Program-made: the position numbers and the translations under genes
Notes under the pieces: model-generated
What the model was told of the DNA's origin: nothing
Databases searched by the model: none
What the model saw: only the letters and a program-made list of their open reading frames with translations
NCBI GenBank assembly: GCA_963738325.1
Contig: CAVTWD010000025.1
Location: 100,016 to 164,015 of the forward strand
Reading direction: 5' to 3'
Source: CAVTWD01 sp963738325
GTDB taxonomy: Bacteria > Actinomycetota > Acidimicrobiia > Acidimicrobiales > Ilumatobacteraceae
Length of the DNA stretch: 64,000 nt
In this document: in pieces, positions 44,434 to 53,239 of the stretch
How the letters are laid out: every line of letters starts with the position of its first letter
Position numbering within the stretch: position 1 is the stretch's first letter

Positions 44434-46383
44434 TTGACAACCGTCGCGTCGTCTTCCACCCATACCGGCCGTGCGGAGGTCACGGAGCGGGACGCCCGGC
44501 AGGTCGCCGAAGCGGCCCGGGAGATCGAGTGGCGCAAGCCCAGCTTCGCCAAGCAGTTGTTCCTTGGCCGTCTCCGCATGGACCTGGTCCATCCCCACCC
44601 GCGGTCGACCGAGGAGCAGAGAACCAAGGGTGAGGACTTTCTCTCGAAGCTCCGCGCCTTCTGCGAGACCTCGGTAGACGGGCTTGTCATCGAACAGGAC
44701 GCCCAAATCCCCGACGAGGTCGTTCGCGGGCTGAAGGAGATGGGCGCGCTCGGGATGAAGATCCCTGAGGAGTACGGCGGTCTGGGCTTGTCGCACGTCT
44801 ACTACAACAAGGCGCTGATGCTGGCTGGATCGGCTAGCCCGGCGATTGCCGTGCTGCTGTCGGCGCACCAGTCGATCGGCGTCCCTCAGCCCATCAAGCT
44901 GTTCGGCACCGAGGAGCAGAAGAGGAAGTTCCTGCCCCGCTGCGCCCGCACGGACATCAGCGCGTTCCTGCTGACCGAGCCCGACGTCGGCAGTGATCCG
45001 GCCCGGCTCGGCACGATCGCCACACCGACGGACGATGGCTCGGCCTACGTGCTCAACGGCGTCAAGCTGTGGACCACCAATGGCGTCGTCGCGGACCTGC
45101 TTGTCGTGATGGCGCGAGTGCCCAAGAGCGAGGGCCACAAGGGCGGGATCAGTGCCTTCGTCGTCGAGGCCGGCTCGGAGGGGATCACGGTCGAGAACCG
45201 CAACGCGTTCATGGGCCTGCGCGGCATCGAGAACGGCGTGACCCGCTTCCACGACGTTCGCGTCCCGGCTGACAACCTCATCGGCGCCGAAGGCGCGGGG
45301 TTGAAGGTCGCACTGACGACACTGAACACCGGTCGGCTCTCCCTGCCCGCCATGTGCGCCGGGGCAGGCAAGTGGTGCCTCAAGATCGCCCGCGAGTGGT
45401 CGAGCCAGCGGGTCCAGTGGGGCCGCCCGGTCGGTGAGCACGAAGCGGTCGCGGCCAAGATCGCGTTCATCGCCGCCACCACCTTCGCCCTCGAGGCCGT
45501 CGTCGACTTGTCCGGTCAGATGGCCGACGAGGACCGCAACGACATCCGCATCGAGGCGGCGCTCGCCAAGCTCTGGGCGTCCGAGATGGGGTGGCTGGTG
45601 GCCGACGAGTTGGTGCAGCTGCGGGGTGGGCGGGGCTACGAGACGGCAGCGTCGCTGGCGGCGCGCGGCGAACGTGGCGTGCCAGCCGAGCAGATCCTTC
45701 GCGACTTGCGGATCAACCGGATCTTCGAGGGCTCGACCGAGATCATGCACCTGCTCATCGCTCGTGACGCCGTGGACACCCACCTGTCGGTGGCAGGCGG
45801 CCTCATCGATCCGGACGCCGACCTTCCCGCCAGAGCCAAGGCGGCGCGGCGCGCCGCTGGTTTCTATGCCCGCTGGCTGCCGCCGCTGGCTATGGGGAGA
45901 GGGCAAGTCCCCATGACCTATGGCGAGTTCGGCTCACTGGCCCGGCACCTGCGCTTTGTCGAGCGCCGCTGCCGCCAGCTGGCTCGCTCGATGTTCTACG
46001 GGATGTCGCGCTGGCGGGGGAAGATGGAGCGCAAGCAGGGCTTCCTCGGCCGGGTCGTCGATATCGGCGCCGAGCTGTTCGCCATGACCGCGGTGTGCGT
46101 GCGTGCTGAGATGGTGCGGGCCGACGATCCCGACAACGGGGAGGCTGCGTACGAGCTGGCCGACGCGTTCTGCCGGCAGGCCCGCGTGCGGGTCGATGCG
46201 CTGTTTGACCGGCTGTGGCGCAACACCGACGAGCCCGACCGCGGGCTGGCGAAGCGGGTGATGCAGGGCCGTTACGCCTGGTTGGAAGAGGGCGTGCTCG
46301 ACACATCGGTCGAGGGCCCGTGGATCGCCGACGCCATCCCCGGCCCGTCGGCCATGAAGGACGTGCATCGCACAATCGGCTGA
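44434..46383 (+). CDS. Acyl-CoA dehydrogenase, long (VLCAD-like) form
   Basis: The 649-residue flavoprotein has the acyl-CoA dehydrogenase core (residues ~75-450): MKIPEEYGGLGLSHVYYNKA, FLLTEPDVGSDPARL, a middle beta domain and LRINRIFEGSTEIMHL with the expected catalytic Glu. A C-terminal extension of ~170 residues (YARWLPPLAMGRG onward) makes it similar to very-long-chain enzymes and mycobacterial FadE proteins of this length. It removes two hydrogens from acyl-CoA in beta-oxidation and passes electrons to ETF. The start is a TTG at 44434 preceded by AAGGGGG. The frame is intact. Confidence 0.9.
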   Translation: MTTVASSSTHTGRAEVTERDARQVAEAAREIEWRKPSFAKQLFLGRLRMDLVHPHPRSTEEQRTKGEDFLSKLRAFCETSVDGLVIEQDAQIPDEVVRGLKEMGALGMKIPEEYGGLGLSHVYYNKALMLAGSASPAIAVLLSAHQSIGVPQPIKLFGTEEQKRKFLPRCARTDISAFLLTEPDVGSDPARLGTIATPTDDGSAYVLNGVKLWTTNGVVADLLVVMARVPKSEGHKGGISAFVVEAGSEGITVENRNAFMGLRGIENGVTRFHDVRVPADNLIGAEGAGLKVALTTLNTGRLSLPAMCAGAGKWCLKIAREWSSQRVQWGRPVGEHEAVAAKIAFIAATTFALEAVVDLSGQMADEDRNDIRIEAALAKLWASEMGWLVADELVQLRGGRGYETAASLAARGERGVPAEQILRDLRINRIFEGSTEIMHLLIARDAVDTHLSVAGGLIDPDADLPARAKAARRAAGFYARWLPPLAMGRGQVPMTYGEFGSLARHLRFVERRCRQLARSMFYGMSRWRGKMERKQGFLGRVVDIGAELFAMTAVCVRAEMVRADDPDNGEAAYELADAFCRQARVRVDALFDRLWRNTDEPDRGLAKRVMQGRYAWLEEGVLDTSVEGPWIADAIPGPSAMKDVHRTIG

Positions 46384-46669
46384 CGAGGCTGAAGGGCACG
46401 ATGTTGCGCGTGCCCACCAACGGCGTGGATCCCGACCTCGGCCTGCTGGCGACCACCTGCGCGACCGAACGCCGTAGCCACTCGGCGTCGGCCTCCTCAT
46501 CGACCCACTCGCCGTCCTCCCGTGCCGCAAGACGGCGACGAGCTACGTTCGGTTCATCAGCGGGTGGTTTGGACTCATCGTCGCGCTGAGCGGGTACAAG
46601 GCAGGTTGTGGCATGAAGGCTGTCGGCGCGGCCATCCTGCTGTCTGATGCGTGACTGCCGCACGGGCCG

Positions 46670-48187
46670 GTGAGGGTGTCAGTCCCCTTCCTCCGGATTC
46701 GGCGCGCCGTCGTGGCGATGGCCGGCCCGCCGCCGTTCAACCGGCTAGTCGCCGCCAATACCGTCGGCGTCGTCGGCGACGCGCTCTTCACGGTGTCGCT
46801 GGCGGGTTCGCTGTTCTTCAACGTGTCGGTGGATGCTGCCCGTCCGGCGATCCTGCTTTACCTGCTGCTGACCCTCGCCCCGTTCGCGATCATCGGACCT
46901 TTCGTCGGCACGCTCATCGACCGGTTCCCTGGAAGCCAGCGGGCAGTGATCGCGGCGACGAATGTGGGTCGGTCCGTCGCCATGCTGCTCATCGTGTGGC
47001 AACTGACCTCTCTCGCCTTCTTCCCGCTCACGTTCTTGGTGCTCGTGCTGAGCAAGACGTCGTCGGTGGCCAAGAGCTCGCTCGTGCCGTGGCTCGTCGG
47101 CGACGACACCAAGCTGGTCGCCGAGAACTCCCGCTTGTCCCGCATCACGGCCCTGGCCGGGGGCGTCGCGGGAGCCGTCGGTGCGTTGCTGCTCCGATCG
47201 CTCAGTCCTGAGGTGGTGATCGCCGGCGCTGCCGTCGTCCACCTGCTCGCGGTGCCGGTTGCACTAGGGGTACCGAACGTGCGAGTGCCGCGCACCAACC
47301 CGGTGGTCGACGACGTCGAGTTGCGCGCTGGGCCGCTGACCGGCGCGGCCAACGCGATGAGTGCCATGCGAGCCTGCGTCGGCTTCCTCGTGTTCTTGTT
47401 GGCCTTCGACCTCAAGGTCTCCGGCGAGCCAACGTGGTTCTTCGGCCTCGTCATCGCGGCCGCGGGTGCCGGCGGTGTCGTGGGCACCTACCTCGCCGCG
47501 TTCGCGCGCCGGTACTTGCGCGAAGAGACCCTCATCACGGCCTCGCTGGTGACCTGCGGCGGCGTCGCGCTTGTGACCGCGGTTCAGTACGCCGCCCCCG
47601 GTGCGCTGTTGATGTCATTCATCGCCGGCATCGCCGCCAACGTCAGCCGGCAGGCATTCGACAGTCTCACGCAACGGCTGGCCCCCGACGCCGAGAAGGG
47701 CCGGGCGTTCGCGCGGTTCGAGACACGCTTCCAGATCGCTTGGGTCGTGGGGGCATTGCTCCCGGTGCTCCTCCGCCCGACGGCCGCCGTCGGTCTGGCG
47801 GCCCTCGGTGTGACGCTCTGCCTCGCCGGCCTCGCCTACCTCAGCGGGTTGCGCGCGATGCGCCGGCACCTACTCGTCGTCCAGACCGCACTCGACCGCC
47901 GAGAGCAGGATCTTTCCCGCTCTCTCCTGGCCATGGCGAGCGCGCTCCACGCCCAGCAGGCCGACCGGTTGGCGATCACCACGGCCGTCGAAGCGGTACG
48001 AGTTTCGAACGTAATGGGTGGCGCCATGAACGGCGAGGCGATGACCCCTGAGCTCACCGAGTTGTGGCACATGGCCGTGGCCGGCAATGGGCCCCTGCCC
48101 GATGGCGTCACGGAGCGAGCGCTCGTGCTCGCGCGAGCGGCGGTTGATGCGCGGTATGGGAACGGCATCCCGCCGGACGGCGAGTGA
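46670..48187 (+). CDS. MFS transporter with cytoplasmic C-terminal tail
   Basis: The 505-residue protein has about twelve membrane helices (residues ~25-395) and MFS loop motifs such as GTLIDRFPGSQRAV between helices 2 and 3. A ~110-residue hydrophilic, helical C-terminal tail (RREQDLSRSLLAMASALH onward) is additional. The start is a GTG at 46670. The substrate is unknown. It ends 1 base before the stop of the convergent lipoprotein gene. The 286 bases upstream contain no gene. Confidence 0.8.
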   Translation: MRVSVPFLRIRRAVVAMAGPPPFNRLVAANTVGVVGDALFTVSLAGSLFFNVSVDAARPAILLYLLLTLAPFAIIGPFVGTLIDRFPGSQRAVIAATNVGRSVAMLLIVWQLTSLAFFPLTFLVLVLSKTSSVAKSSLVPWLVGDDTKLVAENSRLSRITALAGGVAGAVGALLLRSLSPEVVIAGAAVVHLLAVPVALGVPNVRVPRTNPVVDDVELRAGPLTGAANAMSAMRACVGFLVFLLAFDLKVSGEPTWFFGLVIAAAGAGGVVGTYLAAFARRYLREETLITASLVTCGGVALVTAVQYAAPGALLMSFIAGIAANVSRQAFDSLTQRLAPDAEKGRAFARFETRFQIAWVVGALLPVLLRPTAAVGLAALGVTLCLAGLAYLSGLRAMRRHLLVVQTALDRREQDLSRSLLAMASALHAQQADRLAITTAVEAVRVSNVMGGAMNGEAMTPELTELWHMAVAGNGPLPDGVTERALVLARAAVDARYGNGIPPDGE

Positions 48188-48736
48188 TCAGTCCGTGGTT
48201 GGCGGCGTCGTCGTGGGCACCGCGTGTTCGGTGCCCGGCACAGCGACCCAAGCGTTAGCCACCTTGCTGACCGAGAACTCGAGCGCCGATCCGTCAGCGG
48301 CCGAGCGGTACCGCTCGGCCGGCACGTGTACGTCGTTGCCGGTCTCTGGAACGGTGCCCAGTCGCAGGAGCACACCGTCCTCGAGCACAGGTTCGCCCTC
48401 TGAGTCGTGATCGATGGCCTCGTCGAAGTCGTCGACGAAACGAACGGTGGCGTCCTTCTTGACGTTCTCCACGACCGCAACCTGCACGCTGAGGTCCATG
48501 GGCTTGTTGTCAGCGAGCGGTGCGACGAAGACGACGGGGGTCTCGTCATCCATGCGGCCCACGTCACGCGCAACGGATTGGACGATGGCCGACACCACGT
48601 CGGATTCCCGTGAGTCGTCCACGCGCTTCTTGTCGTCACCGCATGCCACGAGCGCGAGCGCCACGCCCGCGAGGGCGGCCAGCAGCAGCACAGGGCGACG
48701 CGAAGCACGAGGGCTCGACGACCGAGACGGGGACAC
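48188..48736 (-). CDS. Hypothetical lipoprotein
   Basis: The 182-residue protein has a twin-basic start, a hydrophobic signal and the lipobox LVAC (Cys32), followed by a charged, mostly beta-predicted domain of ~140 residues and a Thr/Pro-rich end (PTTTPPTTD). It should be anchored outside the cytoplasmic membrane. No family is recognised. It is convergent with the MFS gene with no gap. Confidence 0.72.
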   Translation of the reverse strand: MSPSRSSSPRASRRPVLLLAALAGVALALVACGDDKKRVDDSRESDVVSAIVQSVARDVGRMDDETPVVFVAPLADNKPMDLSVQVAVVENVKKDATVRFVDDFDEAIDHDSEGEPVLEDGVLLRLGTVPETGNDVHVPAERYRSAADGSALEFSVSKVANAWVAVPGTEHAVPTTTPPTTD

Positions 48737-48996
48737 TCCTGTAGAGCGTGCTCATCCCCGGACCCGGCACGCAACTCATTCACGCACGGCCTGTTGCCGC
48801 CGGAGGCCCGGTGACACAACCACCCCCCTTCGGGGGCGCCGCGACGAAACGACCGAACGGTGGTCCAGTGGCCCCGCCAAGCGTGTGTCCGAGCTCGTGC
48901 TGTGCGAGTGCAGCCGGCGGGGGTGATCGCGTTCGTGCCGTTCGCATCGCCGGGCTTCGGTGGTGCCCGGCCCGGAGGCTGTCTCGGCCGGCCCGG

Positions 48997-49384
48997 CGTC
49001 GCATCGCCGTCGATGCGACGATCTGGATCGACTTCTTCAACGGCCGCAACGAGCGGCACCTGCACCACTTGGCGGAGATGATTGACGCAGACGCCGGCAT
49101 TGCCCTCACCGACGTGACGCTCATGGAGGTGCTGCAAGGCATCCGCGACGAGGAACCGGTTCGCATGGTTCACGAGCGCCACTGCGCTTTCGACGTCCTG
49201 CGGCTGGAGAGGCTCGACGACTTCCGCAGGGCCGGGCAGCTGTACTCGACCGCTCCGCCGTCGTGGGATAACCGTCCGTCGGACGATCGACTGCCTCATC
49301 GCCTCGGTGTGCATACGTGAGCAGCTGCCGATCATCCATTCACAGCTACGCCGACTTCGATCGGCTCGCCGAGTACTCCAGTTG
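48997..49384 (+). pseudogene. PIN-domain (VapC-like) toxin, frame-broken
   Basis: The sequence RIAVDATIWIDFFNGRNERH is a PIN N-terminus with the first catalytic Asp, and ALTDVTLMEVLQGI holds the conserved Glu. The third acidic cluster appears in other frames as TVRRTIDCLIASVCIRE and YADFDRLAEYSS. Two or three frame changes occur after 49250. No start codon is in frame just upstream, and no antitoxin gene is recognised. The intact VapBC pair is at 51495-52165. Confidence 0.6.
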
Positions 49385-49474
49385 ACGGTTCATCGATGCT
49401 GACAGCCGTCGAACCCCCGGCTTCCGGGAACTGTCGACGAAGCGCCCGGCCGGACCGACCGGACGTGGAGTCGG

Positions 49475-49873
49475 TCACGATGGTCGCGGCAACCAGAACT
49501 CGAGTTGGATGTTGTCGGGATCGCGGAAGACGACCACGGTCCCGATCGGTGTCTCGGCGGCCGGCGTGTAGGTGATGCCGCGGCGTTGGAGTTCGTTCTC
49601 CCAGGCGTCGAGCTCGGATCTGGTGGCCACACCGAAGGCGAGGTGGTCGAGGCCGGTCCGCAGCTCGTCGAAGCCGTCGCCGCTGCCAGCCGCGTACTGG
49701 CGCACGCCCATGACCCAGCCGCTCCCCGGGTGGGCGAGCACACGGAAGGAAACGCTGTCGTCTGAACCGCTCAGTACCTCGACCAGATCGAGCAGGTCGC
49801 GGTACCAGGCGGCGCTGCGCTCGACGTCGGTGACAGTGAGGGCGAGGTGGTGAGCACCGCTGATCGTGGGCAT
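49475..49873 (-). CDS. Glyoxalase/VOC-family protein
   Basis: The 132-residue protein is a single VOC module with HHLALTVTDVERSAAWYRDL at the N-terminus, a central LDHLAFGV and FRDPDNIQLEFWLP at the end. Two His and a Glu in these motifs can bind a metal. Reaction types in the family include isomerisation, dioxygenation and thiol transfer to antibiotics, and the context does not decide. The frame is intact. Confidence 0.82.
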   Translation of the reverse strand: MPTISGAHHLALTVTDVERSAAWYRDLLDLVEVLSGSDDSVSFRVLAHPGSGWVMGVRQYAAGSGDGFDELRTGLDHLAFGVATRSELDAWENELQRRGITYTPAAETPIGTVVVFRDPDNIQLEFWLPRPS

Positions 49874-49883
49874 GTCGCTCCTT

Positions 49884-50714
49884 TCAGGACGGGTCGTCGC
49901 TCGTGGGGTCGGTCAGCACCGCCAGGCCAAGGTTCGCGGCGGCGTCGAGGGTCAGTGCGCGGGCCTGCTGAGTGCGGTCAAGGGACACCTGCTGCCTCCG
50001 CAGCGATGCCAGCAGTTGGCGGTGTCCTTCGCTCTCCCACACCCCTGAGCGTGTCCGCTGAGACTCCGAAGGCTCTCGGCGGCAGTGACGAGCCCAGCGG
50101 CTCGCCCGAGCCATCGACGATCGGCCGCGTAGGCTGCGACGACCGCTTCGAGGCAGTGCGCAAGGCAGCCCACCCTGCCCGCGGCGGACACGATGTCAAC
50201 GGCTTCCGCGAGCGGCTGGCCGGCGCCTTCGACGCGGCCGCTGCGGAGCGCGACCAGCGCTCGTGCTTCCAGTGCGTGCGCCAGGCCCGATGGCATCGCC
50301 AGGCACTCGCCGACGAGCCGCCGAACTTCCTCCCGCTCACCCCGAGCCCAGTGGCCGTGGATCAGGAAACGGCGCGCCCACGCCTGCCGGCGGGGATCGC
50401 CCTCCCGTTCCCCTGCCGCGAGGGCCTCGCTGGCGCGTCGATCGTCGCCGCGGCGTCCCCCCGGTCGACGGCGACATTCGCCAGTGTCATCCACGTGCCG
50501 ATGAGCACGGCATCCGGAGGATTGGGCGCATGCCGTAGGAGCCCCCGCAGAACGCTCTCCCGCTCGCTGTCGGGACCGAGGGGCACGGCGGCCGCGATCC
50601 GAAGCGCGTCCACGGGACTCCGCGCCGCCACGGCCCAATCGAACGCGGCCCGCAGGCTGAACCGCTCACGGGCAGCCTCGGCGATGGCGGCGTCTTGCCG
50701 GGGCGTGCGATCAC
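49884..50714 (-). pseudogene. Helical-repeat C-terminal remnant of a large ATPase/LuxR- or BTAD-type regulator
   Basis: Three frames supply parts of a TPR-like helical region: AARSPVDALRIAAAVPLG and LIGTWMTLANVAVDRGDAAA, then RRFLIHGHWARGEREEVRR and LEARALVALRSGRVEGAGQ, then LLASLRRQQVSLDRTQQARA to the stop at 49884. The pattern matches the C-terminal repeats of AfsR-like regulators such as the one at 55348, but no helix-turn-helix or ATPase part is present. It is a truncated and frame-broken remnant. Confidence 0.45.
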
Positions 50715-50755
50715 ACCGGCATCCTAAGCACGGGTTCTGAGGGGTCGCCCACCCG

Positions 50756-51058
50756 TCAGGCGCCGGCCCGGCGGGCGGGTACCGGACCGGTCACCGCCGT
50801 GACGTCGAAGTGGCGCATCACGAAGCCGGCGACCGCCGGGTTGGCGGTCACGCCCACCGACAGGTCGCCGTCGAGGTACACCTGGGCGTCAGTGGAATGC
50901 TCGAAGACGTAGAAACCCCCGATGGTCTCGCCGTCGAGGAGCCACGTCTTGGAGATGAGTCCGGGGACGTCGGGCAGGGCCTCGCCGTGGGCGCGGAAGG
51001 GCTCGGCCAAGGCCTCGAGCTCGGCGTCGCTGGTGAAGGTGATCAGTAGGGCGTGCAT
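50756..51058 (-). CDS. YdhR-like putative monooxygenase (dimeric alpha-beta barrel)
   Basis: The 100-residue protein reads MHALLITFTSDAELEALAEPF and then PGLISKTWLLDGETIGGFYVFE, the pattern of YdhR-type small alpha-beta barrel proteins. Relatives are proposed quinol or antibiotic monooxygenases, but activity is unproven for most. The ATG at 51058 has AGAGG about 10 bases upstream. Sequence upstream (51060-51300, minus strand) contains an unrecognised fragment with RATGDVVRSMLEAGF. Confidence 0.72.
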   Translation of the reverse strand: MHALLITFTSDAELEALAEPFRAHGEALPDVPGLISKTWLLDGETIGGFYVFEHSTDAQVYLDGDLSVGVTANPAVAGFVMRHFDVTAVTGPVPARRAGA

Positions 51059-51494
51059 CGAAGATGTCCTCTCGTCCGGCCCGTCGGGCCACGAAACGAG
51101 GATCGGCCCCGCCACTCGCGTATCCGCTCGCGGATCACTTCCTCCCATTGGACGATCTTCGAGCAACCACCTGTCCGGGTTGGGGCATCGTCGTGTAGTC
51201 GCCGATGTCGGCAGTGAACCCCGCTTCGAGCATCGACCTGACGACGTCGCCGGTGGCGCGCAGCAACTCCGTCCACCCCCCGGCCGGGTCATGTGGTTTA
51301 CGAGGCCTTGGTGCACGGCGCCAGCTCCGTTGCAGGGTCGGAAACCCGTCGGCTACTGCGGCGCTCCGGTCGGCCCGCAACACATGTGCGTGCGGTTGTG
51401 GTCAACCGGCAGCCAATCGCCACTTCCTGCCTTCGTTCAAGTCCGCGCCGACGTCGACGACAACCGAGGTGGCTCTACGAGGGTTGTCCTGCGG

Positions 51495-51890
51495 TCACGG
51501 GGCGGGAGCGATGATGGTGACGGTGTGGAGTCGCGGAGCGTCGGCCAGCCGGTCGTCATAGGTGACGAGACCGTCGAGGTCGTCGCCGAGCTCGAGGGCT
51601 GCGGCGAGGTGCACGGCGTCGAGGCTGCGCAGCAGATCAGGGTCGAGGTCAGCAGTCCGCTCGAAGGTGGAGGTGGGCACGGTCAGCAAGGTCAGCGAAT
51701 CGAGCACCGCTCGGGCGCGAGGCATGGCCTGCGGCGCACCCCGCCGCGTGGCCCGCAGCAGCTCGGTGCGTAACAGGTCGCTGGAGACGACATCGCCGTC
51801 ATGATCGGCAAGCCATGCCATGAGCGCGGCGGTGTCTGGCTCCGCGACGACCAGTTTCACGGCCGCCGAGGTGTCGAGGTAGTAGGCCAT
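51495..51890 (-). CDS. vapC: VapC-type PIN-domain toxin
   Basis: The 131-residue protein has the PIN catalytic residues: Asp in YYLDTSAAVKL, Glu in LLRTELLRAT and Asp in SLDAVHLAAAL, plus a late TYDDRL. VapC toxins are Mg-dependent RNases that cleave tRNA or rRNA. The ATG overlaps the stop of the antitoxin gene, the usual toxin-antitoxin arrangement. Both frames are intact. Confidence 0.9.
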   Translation of the reverse strand: MAYYLDTSAAVKLVVAEPDTAALMAWLADHDGDVVSSDLLRTELLRATRRGAPQAMPRARAVLDSLTLLTVPTSTFERTADLDPDLLRSLDAVHLAAALELGDDLDGLVTYDDRLADAPRLHTVTIIAPAP

Positions 51891-52165
51891 CAGTAGCGGT
51901 CGCTGTTGCGCATCTCCTGCAGGATCGACGACAACGACTTGGCCCCCGGCCGCCGCTTCGGGGCTACTCCGAGCTCGGCCAGGCGTCGGCGCGCTGGGCG
52001 GGCTCGCCCGGCGGCCACCAAGCCCGCGACATGATCGTGCCCCAGCGGGACGAGCTGGGCGACGGGTCGTCCGCGATCGGTGATGGTCACGACTTCCCCC
52101 GCCGCGACCTCGGCCACCACTGCGGAGGCGTTCTGCTTGAGAGCACGAATCCCAACCGTTCTCAT
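51890..52165 (-). CDS. Phd/YefM-type antitoxin partner of VapC
   Basis: The 91-residue protein starts with TVGIRALKQNASAVVAEV and ITDRGRPVAQLVP, the DNA-binding fold of Phd/YefM antitoxins. The C-terminal tail (SLSSILQEMRNSDRY) should wrap around the toxin. It overlaps the vapC start by 1 base and probably autoregulates through the palindrome just upstream of its ATG. Confidence 0.9.
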   Translation of the reverse strand: MRTVGIRALKQNASAVVAEVAAGEVVTITDRGRPVAQLVPLGHDHVAGLVAAGRARPARRRLAELGVAPKRRPGAKSLSSILQEMRNSDRY

Positions 52166-52182
52166 GTTCTACACGGTAGCAC
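52166..52182. promoter_or_regulatory. Operator-like palindrome of the toxin-antitoxin operon
   Basis: GTTCTAC and GTAGCAC form 7-base inverted arms with one mismatch around ACG, immediately before the antitoxin ATG at 52165. Phd/YefM antitoxins repress their own operon from such sites. The position implies a leaderless or very short leader transcript. Confidence 0.45.
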
Positions 52183-52438
52183 AGCCAGCGGTGAACAGTC
52201 CGGTTCGAGTTGTCGACCGGCCGGACCCGTTCCAGCCCGCTCGTCGGGCGTACTACCGATCGATCGCCGATGAGCATCCCGACCGCAGCGAGCACCCCAA
52301 CGCGGCCGTGCCTGAAGTCGATATCGCCCTGGCGACGTCGCCCTCAACGAAGGCCGGCTGCTGTGCCGTGGCGGGACGGAACCCCGTCGCCTGTGCCGTT
52401 GCTACCAGGGTTGCTACCACGAGCGCGACAAAGAGCCG
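52183..52438. other. Intergenic stretch with GTTGCTACC pair
   Basis: No gene is seen. GTTGCTACC occurs exactly twice, at 52398 and 52410, with the same 12-base period as at the island ends near 15.5 and 26 kb. A BTAD fragment begins directly after it, so this may mark another integration scar. Confidence 0.5.
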
Positions 52439-52790
52439 TTGATGCGTTTCGCTTCGAACGCCTGGCCGCACGAGGCCGAGAGGCTTCGCGGCGACGGCGA
52501 GCTCACCGATGCGACCACCAGCCTCCGCGACGCCCTCGAGCTGTGGAGGGGGGACGCCCTTGCCGACGTCGCCGACGAGTCATTCGCAGAAGCCGATCGC
52601 GTTCGCTTGACCGAGATGAAGCTCGCGACCGTCGACGTGCGCATCGACGCCGACCTCGCGCTGGGTCGCCACGCCGATCTTGTGCCGGAGCTCGAGCACC
52701 TCGTGGCGGCCGATCCCGTGCGGGAGCACGTGCCGGCTCAGCTGATGCTGGCGTTGTCGCGGTCTGGCCGCCAGACCGAGGCTGCGTTCG
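52439..52790 (+). pseudogene. BTAD (SARP regulator) domain fragment
   Basis: The frame reads LTDATTSLRDALELWRGDAL, FAEADRVRLTEMKLATVDVR and VREHVPAQLMLALSRSGRQT, a nearly complete bacterial transcriptional activator domain. The winged helix that should precede it and the ATPase that may follow it are missing. The similarity stops abruptly near 52790, where an antisense PIN gene fragment begins. It is a piece of a SARP-type regulator left by rearrangement. Confidence 0.6.
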
Positions 52791-53020
52791 TACGGCTCCG
52801 CCAGGTCGGCGGCGGTCCGCACGAGTTCCTCGTCGACGTCGACGAAATCGAGCTGGTCGAGCAGCTCGTCGAGTTCCCGCACGAACGTCCGCAGCTGCGC
52901 CGGCGAGAGCCGGTTGCAGCGGGCAGCTTGGGCGAGACCGGCACGGGCCTCAACCCGGACCAGGCGCACGCTCACCAGGCGGAGCGCTCCGTCCCACAGG
53001 TCGCCAGCGGCGCCCGAGCC
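52785..53020 (-). pseudogene. PIN-domain toxin fragment fused to the BTAD fragment
   Basis: On the minus strand the sequence reads LVRVEARAGLAQAARCNRLS, RTFVRELDELLDQLDFVDVD and ELVRTAADLAEPY, the central part of a VapC-like PIN protein. It lacks the start with the first Asp in frame and loses the end with the last acidic cluster at the junction near 52785. Confidence 0.5.
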
Positions 53021-53239
53021 GGGACGAGTTTGTGCAACTTGCGCTGTCGCTGTCTGTTGGTGGGTGGGTTGGAGAAGCGCGTGGAGGTGGCCATGGGCAC
53101 GATCACTGACAACGTTCCGTTCCTGCGAGTGGAGGAGGCCCACTACTGAGCGCGCGCCCTCGTGCCCGATCGCGACCGGGATGGGACGGGACCCTGGGGG
53201 GAGGGACCGACGTGCGGAGACGGGAGGTACGGTGCGGGT

